In this document: in pieces, positions 1 through 4,818 of the stretch | How positions within the stretch are numbered: position 1 is the first letter of the stretch | Layout: every line of letters starts with the position of its first letter | Assembly: GCA_937967775.1 (NCBI GenBank) | Contig: CALCJH010000381.1 | Coordinates: 1 to 5,352 of the forward strand | DNA: 5,352 bases | Origin: an uncultured bacterium | GTDB taxonomy: Bacteria; Armatimonadota; UBA5829; DSUL01 | Direction of reading: 5' to 3' | Notes under the pieces: model-generated | The model's input: only the letters and a program-made list of their open reading frames with translations | Databases searched by the model: none | Told to the model about the DNA's origin: nothing | Program-made: the position numbers and the translations under genes

Positions 1-101
1 AGACAGGATGCCGACAGGGGAGGGACCAGGCTTCACGGAATCTACCTGCCGGGGTTCATCCTCAGCCGGCACTTACAAATATTACGAAAGGACGGTTTGA
101 T

Positions 102-1112
102 ATGTCGGAAACGAAAGATACAGGGATACGATTCGGGGTTATCGGGTACGGCGGTGCTTTCAACATGGGCAAGATGCACGCCGAGCACGCGGCCGCGGCC
201 GGTATGCCAATAACCGCTGTCTGCGACCTGGACCCGGCGCGAACCGAGGCAGCGCGCGCCGATTTCCCGGGGATCGAGACCTACAACGACGTAGACGAGT
301 TCCTAGCGAACGCGCCAGTGGATCTGGTGACGGTCATTACGCCGCATAATACGCACGCGGACCTGTGCATCCGCTCTTCGCGGGCCGGCAAACATGTTAT
401 CACCGAGAAGCCCATGTGCCTGACAGCGGATGAGGCGACGGCGATGATCGAGGCCGCCCGGGGGGCGGGGAAGCTGCTATCCGTGTATCACAACCGCCGC
501 TGGGACGGGGACTTTCTGGCCATCAAGCACGCCGTGGACGCAGGACTCATCGGCGAGGTGTTCTCCATCGAGATGTCCATGGGCGGGTTCGGCCATCCGG
601 GCCACTGGTGGCGCAGTAGCAAAGAGATCTCCGGCGGCAATTTCTATGACTGGGGCGCGCATGTGGTGGACTGGATGCTGAACATCGTTGGCAAGAAGGT
701 GCTGGACGTGACGGGCATTTTCCAGAAGCGCGTCTGGATGGACGTGACCAACGAGGACCACACTCAGGCCATCATCCGTTTCGAGGACAACGTATGGGGG
801 AACGTGGAGATCTCCAGCATCGCGCGCGCCGGGAAACCGCGTTACCGCATTCTGGGAACGGCGGGCGCAATTGTGGACCGGTGGGAGGGCCATTTCGAGC
901 TGCTGTCCTCCGTGGAGGGCATGCAGGCGGAGTGCAAGGTCCGATATCTGGAGACAGACTGGCCAGCCTATTACCGCAACATTGCCGGATATCTTACGGG
1001 CAAAGAAGAGCTTGCCGTCACCCCTGAGAGCGCGCGCCGGGTCATCTCCGTCATCGAGACCGCGGAGAAGTCCGCCAAGGCCGGGAAGGCCCTGGTTCCA
1101 CCGTTCGTCTGA
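102..1112 (+). CDS. Gfo/Idh/MocA-family NAD(P)-dependent oxidoreductase
   Basis: A complete 336-residue protein of the Gfo/Idh/MocA family, soluble dehydrogenases that oxidise or reduce a hydroxyl on sugars, inositols or similar polyols using NAD(P). The N-terminal Rossmann fold shows the dinucleotide loop VIGYGGAF (residues 13-20) and an acidic second-strand end, CDLDP (41-45), which tends to favour NAD over NADP. The family EKP motif is at 102-104, with Lys103 the usual catalytic or cofactor-contacting lysine. The C-terminal domain carries GGNFYDWGAHVVDW (178-191), matching the family pattern DxGxHxxD, with Asp183 and His187 the expected active-site pair. Length is typical. AAAGGA at 87-92 lies 9 nt before the ATG, and no ATG, GTG or TTG occurs in frame further upstream within the window, so this start is well supported. 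No signal peptide is seen. It converges on citrate synthase, so the two do not share an operon. Family is certain; substrate cannot be read from the sequence. Confidence 0.95.
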   Translation: MSETKDTGIRFGVIGYGGAFNMGKMHAEHAAAAGMPITAVCDLDPARTEAARADFPGIETYNDVDEFLANAPVDLVTVITPHNTHADLCIRSSRAGKHVITEKPMCLTADEATAMIEAARGAGKLLSVYHNRRWDGDFLAIKHAVDAGLIGEVFSIEMSMGGFGHPGHWWRSSKEISGGNFYDWGAHVVDWMLNIVGKKVLDVTGIFQKRVWMDVTNEDHTQAIIRFEDNVWGNVEISSIARAGKPRYRILGTAGAIVDRWEGHFELLSSVEGMQAECKVRYLETDWPAYYRNIAGYLTGKEELAVTPESARRVISVIETAEKSAKAGKALVPPFV

Positions 1113-1150
1113 ATCTCCCAAACGTAGCGGAGGCTGTTGCAAACACAAAC

Positions 1151-1182
1151 GAGGCCCCTGCCGCCGAGGCGGCAGGGGCCTT
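1151..1182 (-). terminator. Rho-independent terminator of citrate synthase, possibly bidirectional
   Basis: A perfect 13-bp GC stem pairs 1153-1165 with 1168-1180 and has a very short loop; an A-T and a G-T pair can extend it outward. It sits in the 94-bp gap between two convergent genes. Read on the minus strand, the stem is followed by the T-rich stretch TCGTTTGTGTTTG, so it best serves the citrate synthase gene, whose stop is about 25 nt before it. On the plus strand the hairpin is followed only by TTCAACG, a weak tail, so termination of the dehydrogenase transcript here is possible but less certain. Confidence 0.8.
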
Positions 1183-1206
1183 CAACGCGGTCCACCAAGG
1201 GATCTC

Positions 1207-2463
1207 CTAGCGCGGCGGCACCTCACGCTCGGTGGGGCCGGTGTAGATCTGCCGCGGTCGGTTGATGCGGGTGGCCGGATCCTCCTTCATCTCCTTCCAG
1301 TGGGCGATCCAGCCCGGCATCCGCCCCAGAGCGAACATGACGGTGAACATGTTGGTGGGGATTCCCATGGCCTTGTAGAGGATGCCGCTGTAGAAGTCCA
1401 CGTTCGGATACAACTTGCGCTCGATGAAGTAATCATCGTTCAGCGCCACCTCCTCCAGGTGCTTGGCGATATCCAGCAGCGGATCCTTGACGCCCACCAG
1501 CTCAAGCACCTTGTCAGCCTGTTCCTTCAGGATGCGAGCGCGCGGATCATAGTTCTTGTAGACGCGGTGCCCGAAGCCCATCAGGCGGAAGTCGGAGTCC
1601 TTGTCCTTGGCCATGGCGACATACTTCTTGTAGTCTCCGCCGTCATCCCGGATGCGTTCCAGCATCTGGATGACCTCCTGATTGGCTCCGCCGTGCAGCG
1701 GACCCCACAGCGCGCAGACGCCTGCGGATATGGAGGCGAACAGGCTTGCGCCACTGGAGCCCACCATGCGCACGGTGGAGGTACTGCAGTTCTGCTCGTG
1801 GTCTGCATGCAGGATGAGCAGCATCCGGAGCGCCTCCTCCATGACGGGAGGCACCTGGTAGTCCTCCATCGGGTGTGCGAACATCATGTGCAGGATGTTC
1901 GCCGGGTAGCTGAGGTCCGGCTTGGGGTAAACGAACGGCTCCCCGATGGACTTCTTATAGGCATAGGCGCTGATGGTCTTGGCCTTCGCCAGCACCCGGA
2001 TCATGTTCAGCTCTTCATCCCCGTCCGGATAGAAGCCCGACAGCGACGCCACCATCGCGGAGAGGATGGCCATCGGGTGGGTCATGGGCGGGAAATGGTT
2101 GAAGAAGTTCTTCATGTCCTCGTGGATGATGCTGTGCTGCGTCATCAGCTTCGAGAACGAAGCATACTCCTCGGCGGAGGGCCACTTCCCGTAGATCAGA
2201 AGGTACGCCACCTCGATAAACCGCGCTCCGGATTCCACGATCTTCTCGATGGGGTATCCCCGGTAGCGCAGAATGCCGCGCTCGCCATCGATGTAGGTGA
2301 TGGCGCTCTCGCAGGAGCCCGTGTTCCCGTATCCCGGGTCCAGGGTGATGGCGCCGGTCTTTGCGCGAAGCGAGGTGATGTCAATGCCCACCTCGTTTTC
2401 CGAACCGACAACGACCGGGAATTCGTATTCTTTGCCTTCGAGAACCAGTTTGGCTGTGCTCAT
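1207..2463 (-). CDS. gltA: Citrate synthase, type II (GltA-like)
   Basis: A complete 418-residue cytoplasmic citrate synthase. It condenses oxaloacetate and acetyl-CoA to citrate, the entry step of the TCA cycle. All catalytic elements are visible: LHADHEQN (218-225, oxaloacetate-binding His222), GPLHGGANQ (254-262, catalytic His257), MGFGHRVYKNYDPRA (295-309, His299 and Arg308), YPNVDFYSG (352-360, catalytic Asp356), ALGRMPGWIAHW (378-389, Arg381) and RPRQIYTG (402-409). The N-terminal extension, including DPGYGNTGSCESAITYIDG (42-60) and LRYRGYPIE (65-73), aligns with the Escherichia coli-type hexameric enzyme (about 427 residues), not the shorter archaeal or Gram-positive form. The ATG at 2461-2463 is preceded by an AAAAGGAAAG ribosome-binding stretch (plus coordinates 2472-2481). 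It appears to be transcribed alone, with its own promoter and terminator. Type II enzymes are often NADH-inhibited, but I cannot judge that here. Confidence 0.98.
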   Translation of the reverse strand: MSTAKLVLEGKEYEFPVVVGSENEVGIDITSLRAKTGAITLDPGYGNTGSCESAITYIDGERGILRYRGYPIEKIVESGARFIEVAYLLIYGKWPSAEEYASFSKLMTQHSIIHEDMKNFFNHFPPMTHPMAILSAMVASLSGFYPDGDEELNMIRVLAKAKTISAYAYKKSIGEPFVYPKPDLSYPANILHMMFAHPMEDYQVPPVMEEALRMLLILHADHEQNCSTSTVRMVGSSGASLFASISAGVCALWGPLHGGANQEVIQMLERIRDDGGDYKKYVAMAKDKDSDFRLMGFGHRVYKNYDPRARILKEQADKVLELVGVKDPLLDIAKHLEEVALNDDYFIERKLYPNVDFYSGILYKAMGIPTNMFTVMFALGRMPGWIAHWKEMKEDPATRINRPRQIYTGPTEREVPPR

Positions 2464-2698
2464 TGTCGCTGCTTTCCTTTTGGTCCGTTGGAGAGGAGGA
2501 TGCCGGGTTCTGCCGCTTGAGGGGGCCGCTGTCGGCCGCTTTCCCGGTTTTGCCGCCGGAAGGCTCCGGGATCCGCCGGAGTTCTGCGCTTTATGGCAGG
2601 AAAATCAAGGGTTCCGTCTGCTTCCCGTGGCGAGACTTGCCGTTGCCGCCCCCTTTCCCGCGCCGCGGCGAACGCTTCGTCCCCGGCTCCGGAAAGAC
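2464..2698 (-). promoter_or_regulatory. Long 5' leader of citrate synthase mRNA
   Basis: If transcription starts about 7 nt after the TATAAT box, the citrate synthase mRNA has an untranslated leader of roughly 235 nt. I see no credible gene in it. It contains a 5-bp hairpin with a 4-nt loop (2556-2569, CCGGA/TCCGG), a doubled CCGCCGGA (2553-2560 and 2573-2580), a doubled GGCCGCT (2524-2530 and 2534-2540), and an imperfect 17-nt direct repeat built around GTTCTGC (2502-2518 and 2575-2591). The ribosome-binding stretch lies at 2472-2481. None of this matches a riboswitch class that I can recognise by eye. The leader's existence depends on the promoter call. Confidence 0.5.
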
Positions 2699-2704
2699 GA
2701 GGAG

Positions 2705-2734
2705 ATTATAGACATCCGTCCGGGGGGCTGTCAA
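2705..2734 (-). promoter_or_regulatory. Consensus sigma-70 promoter, probably for citrate synthase
   Basis: On the minus strand, TTGACA (plus coordinates 2729-2734) and TATAAT (2705-2710) are both exact matches to the sigma-70 consensus, separated by 18 bp. The site lies between the terminator of the upstream operon (2798-2825) and citrate synthase, facing the latter. A double perfect match in a sequence this rich in G and C is unlikely by chance. The predicted start is near 2698. An alternative is that it drives a small RNA ending before the citrate synthase gene, but no terminator is evident between them. Confidence 0.75.
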
Positions 2735-2797
2735 CGCGACGGCGATCTACCGGGCCCGGCCTCGATCCGCTCCCGGCGGCAGACCCGTCCGCACCGG

Positions 2798-2825
2798 AAA
2801 AACGCCCCCGCCTTCGGCGGGGGCG
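2798..2825 (-). terminator. Rho-independent terminator of the lipoprotein/PEP-CTERM operon
   Basis: A perfect 10-bp GC stem (2803-2812 with 2816-2825) has a 3-nt loop, followed on the minus strand by TTTTT (plus 2798-2802). This is a textbook intrinsic terminator, about 35 nt after the stop codon of the lipoprotein gene. A small additional hairpin (CCTCC/GGAGG, 2840-2853) lies between the stop codon and the terminator. Confidence 0.9.
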
Positions 2826-2860
2826 ATGCCTTTCCCACTCCTCCTGAGGGAGGCGTATGT

Positions 2861-3379
2861 TCAACGCCGCCGTTCCATCTCAGTCCGGATGAACGTGATC
2901 AGCGCGTTCAGTTCGGAAGCCGCTTCGGCGGAATCCTGCTCAAGGCACCGCTGCAGAGCTCTCAGGAGCTTCAATCCGTGCCCGCCATCCAGACGGGCCT
3001 CGTGGCTGCTCTTCTCCCTCCACACTCTGACACTCAGCAGAGCATCCTTCGCGGACTCCGCACGCCCAGGCAGATGAGACTGAGCACAGTCCAACGCCTC
3101 ACGGGACGCGGCGACCTGACGTGCCCACCGCAGATTCTGCTTTTCCGGGTTGGCCCTGACAAAGGCCCTGGCGTCCGCAAGCTTCGCCGCCAGAATGACC
3201 GGCGGCACAGGTCGGTCGGTAGGCCCCAGATATTCCAGACAGACCACCTGTCCGGCAGGCCAGGTAGAGGCCTCTCCCTTCCCGGAAAGCTTATCAGAGC
3301 CTGACCCGGCCTCATGACTACACGCCAGAGCCATCGGGGCCGCTGCCGCAAGGAGCATCGCAACTCTCAACGCAGTCAT
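2861..3379 (-). CDS. Small putative lipoprotein with FIMAH-like C-terminal helices
   Basis: A 172-residue protein that I do not recognise as a named family. The N-terminus has one arginine, a hydrophobic stretch (residues 6-19) and MALAC (16-20). This is a reasonable though not ideal lipobox that would make Cys20 the lipidated residue; otherwise it is an ordinary signal peptide. A Gly/Ser-rich linker follows (21-39). The rest is mostly helical and charged, with further cysteines at 47, 98 and 145. The C-terminal part (about 107-170), ending GLKLLRALQRCLEQDSAEAA then LNALITFIRTEM, resembles by eye the paired-helix FIMAH module found at the C-termini of secreted proteins; this is inference. AGGA (plus 3389-3392) lies 9 nt before the ATG. 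It starts 43 nt after the PEP-CTERM gene on the same strand with no terminator between, so the two are probably co-transcribed. Function unknown; likely cell envelope or periplasm. Confidence 0.75.
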   Translation of the reverse strand: MTALRVAMLLAAAAPMALACSHEAGSGSDKLSGKGEASTWPAGQVVCLEYLGPTDRPVPPVILAAKLADARAFVRANPEKQNLRWARQVAASREALDCAQSHLPGRAESAKDALLSVRVWREKSSHEARLDGGHGLKLLRALQRCLEQDSAEAASELNALITFIRTEMERRR

Positions 3380-3397
3380 CCTACCGGGTCCTTTCTG

Positions 3398-3425
3398 TAA
3401 GCTTGCTGTCCTGACAGCCTGCTTA
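3398..3425 (-). repeat. Inverted repeat between PEP-CTERM gene and lipoprotein gene
   Basis: GCTGTC (3405-3410) and GACAGC (3413-3418) pair around a 2-nt loop, and outside a 2x2 internal loop TAAGC (3398-3402) pairs with GCTTA (3421-3425). The structure covers the stop codon of the PEP-CTERM gene and ends just before the ribosome-binding site of the lipoprotein gene. There is no T-tract after it on the minus strand, so it does not look like a terminator. It could tune mRNA stability or the expression ratio of the two genes. Confidence 0.5.
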
Positions 3426-4202
3426 GCGACTCCGCCTGGCGCGGCGTCGGGCGGCCAGCGTTCCCAGACCGCTCATCCCCAGCAGCGCTCCCATCTGCAT
3501 GAATACCGGCTCCGGAACCAGACAGTTCTTGCAGGCATCCGACATGCTCCAGCCCGGGAAGTAGGAGGTTAGCCTGGCCTGGGTCAACCAGGCTGGATTG
3601 GCCAGCTCGTTCCACCCGTTCACAGTGACGTTACCGTTCTGTGCGATATTGAACCCGTAAGTACCGGTCCACAGCACGCTGAAGTTCTTGCTGCCCGTTT
3701 CCCAGCACACCAGATTCAGCTCCGCCAGCCAGCTAACAGGGGCGTCCGCCTTTGGCCTCTTCGGCTCGTCGAAGAACTTTATGCCTTTGCCTGCATTGAT
3801 CTGGTAGTTCACGTAGTAATACTGGGGATAGTTGTTGCCGTCCTTCGCCTTCAACGTGGTGTTCCAGTAGAAGGGATCGTTGTCCCCTGTCATATCCAGC
3901 TCACCGGGGTCGAAGTAAGGCGTATTGGCCGCCGCGTTCGTGTTCAAGGGATGAGTGGTGCTGATCAACTGCACCCAGCGAATCTCCACCCCGTTCCGCA
4001 GTGGCGGGTAGTTCCCGGAGAACTGACCGCTGACCGTAACGCCCCCTGCACCTCCCATATCGAAGGAGACGGGATCCGACAGTGTGAGCCTGCCGATGTT
4101 GTGGCCGCAGGCCAGGATATCCTTGTCAACGGCGGCGGCATTCACTCCTCCCGCAGCAAGCAGGAGCGCTACCACCACCAGCAAGCGTATGATGCTTCTC
4201 AC
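3423..4202 (-). CDS. PEP-CTERM sorting domain-containing surface protein
   Basis: A complete 259-residue exported protein. Residues 1-22 form a signal peptide (two arginines, a hydrophobic core, likely cleavage at VNA/A). The C-terminus is a PEP-CTERM sorting signal: VPEP at 229-232, a hydrophobic segment (233-251) and the basic tail RRRARRSR (252-259). Such signals are recognised by an exosortase in the inner membrane, which is not encoded in this window. The body (about 24-225) has an Asn-, Gly- and aromatic-rich composition typical of secreted beta-rich proteins. I do not recognise a named domain in it. Cysteines are at 32, 166 and in a CKNC pair (224-227) directly before VPEP. The start is GTG, not ATG: GGAGG lies 8 nt upstream and the signal peptide begins immediately. 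It is the first gene of a probable two-gene operon with the lipoprotein gene. The PEP-CTERM assignment is firm; the specific role is unknown. Confidence 0.92.
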   Translation of the reverse strand: MRSIIRLLVVVALLLAAGGVNAAAVDKDILACGHNIGRLTLSDPVSFDMGGAGGVTVSGQFSGNYPPLRNGVEIRWVQLISTTHPLNTNAAANTPYFDPGELDMTGDNDPFYWNTTLKAKDGNNYPQYYYVNYQINAGKGIKFFDEPKRPKADAPVSWLAELNLVCWETGSKNFSVLWTGTYGFNIAQNGNVTVNGWNELANPAWLTQARLTSYFPGWSMSDACKNCLVPEPVFMQMGALLGMSGLGTLAARRRARRSR

Positions 4203-4209
4203 GATATTA

Positions 4210-4215
4210 CCCTCC
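4210..4215 (-). promoter_or_regulatory. Ribosome-binding site fixing the GTG start of the PEP-CTERM gene
   Basis: On the minus strand, GGAGGG ends 7 to 8 nt before the GTG at 4200-4202. This near-perfect Shine-Dalgarno sequence decides the start, because the signal peptide's charged N-terminus begins at once and no ATG stands in a better position. Confidence 0.8.
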
Positions 4216-4230
4216 GTTTCTTCTCACTGC

Positions 4231-4265
4231 GGCTTCCCGGTCCGCTACCAGATTACCGGGAAACC
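4231..4265 (-). repeat. Hairpin in the 5' leader of the PEP-CTERM gene
   Basis: TTCCCGGT (4234-4241) pairs perfectly with ACCGGGAA (4255-4262) around a 13-nt loop. After one mismatch two more G-C pairs (4231-4232 with 4264-4265) extend the stem. In the minus-strand transcript it would stand about 15 nt before the ribosome-binding site. There is no T-tract, so it is not a terminator. Confidence 0.5.
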
Positions 4266-4338
4266 CTGCCTTCCGGCGCCAGCTTGCTGATGGGCAACCT
4301 GCCAGCTCGGAAAGCCAATAATGACACTCATACTCATA

Positions 4339-4366
4339 AGCATAACGGGTTCCGGCCTGAGCACAA
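4339..4366 (-). promoter_or_regulatory. Candidate promoter for the PEP-CTERM/lipoprotein operon
   Basis: On the minus strand TTGTGC (plus 4361-4366) and TATGCT (plus 4339-4344) are separated by 16 bp, matching the sigma-70 boxes at 3 and 4 of 6 positions. It lies in the most A/T-rich part of the gap (4315-4350) and would give a leader of about 130 nt containing the 4231-4265 hairpin. The match is weak, and other sites in this stretch are possible. Confidence 0.25.
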
Positions 4367-4381
4367 GCGGAAAAGGCGAAA

Positions 4382-4406
4382 TCAGGTATTTTTGCTTGGT
4401 ACCTGA
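4382..4406. repeat. Hairpin with 7-bp stem
   Basis: TCAGGTA (4382-4388) pairs perfectly with TACCTGA (4400-4406) around an 11-nt loop that begins TTTTT. It stands 9 nt before the larger hairpin at 4416-4456, and the two together look like one structured segment. It has no tail that would make it a terminator on either strand. Confidence 0.5.
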
Positions 4407-4474
4407 CCCAATACGGTGGTCGACCCGTCCGGCAAAGCCGGACGGGTCGAAACCACACCTGGCAATACGTGGCC
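4401..4474. repeat. Imperfect direct repeat flanking the long hairpin
   Basis: ACCTG followed by AATACG and TGG occurs on both sides of the hairpin: at 4401-4421 and at 4457-4474. The two copies differ by three single-base deletions and a few substitutions. The shared core is CAATACG(G)TGG at 4409-4419 and 4463-4472. Confidence 0.55.
4416..4456. repeat. Long perfect/bulged hairpin
   Basis: A 13-bp perfect GC-rich stem (4421-4433 with 4437-4449) closes on an AAA loop. After a two-A bulge, five more pairs (4416-4420 with 4452-4456) extend it, making about 18 bp in total. It is the strongest inverted repeat in the window. Neither strand has a T-tract after it, and no gene ends nearby, so it is not an ordinary terminator. 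Confidence 0.8.
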
Positions 4475-4552
4475 CCGATACGAGCAGCTTTCGCCGCGCC
4501 ACTCGACCAGCGCAGATAGTGTGTGTGGAGGGATCAGGCAAGAGCGACTGCA

Positions 4553-4573
4553 GTTGAATGTTGAGAGTTGAAC
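4553..4573 (+). repeat. Three tandem heptamers GTTGARN
   Basis: GTTGAAT, GTTGAGA and GTTGAAC follow each other without a gap. Short tandem units like this can be a response-regulator binding array or a chance microrepeat. It lies about 245 bp before the pstS start. Confidence 0.5.
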
Positions 4574-4623
4574 GGGTGCACGGATTGGAAATCGCCGGTG
4601 AGGCGGGCCTGCCCGTGAACGAC

Positions 4624-4793
4624 GGGTCACCCGGCCAGCTATTCTCCTCCTTCCAGAGGCCTGGTGATCCGCACGCGGAATTGTTACAGCATTTGCAATG
4701 TTGCCTTCATCTAAGGATAACGGCCGCATGAAGGGTGAGCAATGGCCGGGGAGTACCATCCCTTGGGTACCCAGGAAAAGGCCCGGGTCACCC
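4624..4793 (+). promoter_or_regulatory. Candidate PHO-box-like elements upstream of pstS
   Basis: The nonamer GGGTCACCC occurs at 4624-4632 and 4785-4793. From its second base each copy matches 10 of 11 positions of the Streptomyces PhoP direct-repeat unit as I recall it (G, G/T, TCA, three pyrimidines, purine, G/C, G). A weaker 9 of 11 match, CTTCATCTAAG, is at 4705-4715. The units are dispersed, not tandem as in classical PHO boxes, and the host may not be an actinobacterium. The palindrome GGGTACCC at 4765-4772 lies close by. Confidence 0.25.
4693..4721 (+). promoter_or_regulatory. Candidate sigma-70 promoter for pstS
   Basis: TTGCAA (4693-4698) and GATAAC (4716-4721) are spaced by 17 bp, each matching its consensus box at 4 of 6 positions. 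The expected start would be near 4728, giving a leader of about 90 nt. The PHO-like CTTCATCTAAG lies within the spacer. The call rests only on position and box similarity. Confidence 0.35.
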
Positions 4794-4818
4794 ACTGAGC
4801 CAGGAAGGGAGAGTTCAG

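Larger units (their letters stand above)
4203..4818. other. Structured non-coding gap between divergent PEP-CTERM and pstS genes
   Basis: About 615 bp carry no open frame with convincing protein character; the short frames present are compositionally odd and lack ribosome-binding support. The left part (4203-4366) looks like the leader and promoter of the PEP-CTERM gene. The middle (4382-4474) holds two hairpins and a direct repeat. The right part (4550-4818) contains a tandem heptamer, several small GC hairpins (4593-4605, 4604-4615, 4612-4626, 4668-4679) and the putative pstS control region. A small RNA gene in the middle part is possible but not demonstrated. Confidence 0.6.

Noticed and set aside
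1..101. Possible C-terminus of an upstream gene (a frame open from base 2 to a TGA at 98-100)
   Set aside because: Only about 32 codons with no recognisable sequence; in GC-rich DNA such short open stretches are common. It could be real but cannot be supported from this window.
477..1148. A 223-codon minus-strand open frame antisense to the dehydrogenase
   Set aside because: Shadow of a clear family gene; no protein motif, and it would read through the convergent terminator region.
871..2520. A 549-codon plus-strand open frame overlapping the dehydrogenase gene and running antisense to citrate synthase
   Set aside because: Its translation is Arg/His/Gly-rich without recognisable domains, and both overlapped genes have intact diagnostic motifs. 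It is a GC-driven shadow frame.
2297..3304. A 335-codon plus-strand open frame over the citrate synthase leader and the lipoprotein gene
   Set aside because: Low-complexity Arg/Pro-rich translation, crosses a terminator and a consensus promoter of the other strand, and lacks a domain or good ribosome-binding site.
4416..4456. The long hairpin as a rho-independent terminator
   Set aside because: Neither strand has a T-tract after the stem and no gene ends close by on either side.
4355..4480. A c-di-GMP (GEMM) or other known riboswitch
   Set aside because: Short resemblances such as GGCAAAGCC occur, but the full conserved core and pairing order are missing.
4245..4795. Small minus-strand frames (4245-4541 and 4382-4795)
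   Set aside because: They run straight through the long hairpin and repeats, have no ribosome-binding site of note and show no protein-like features.
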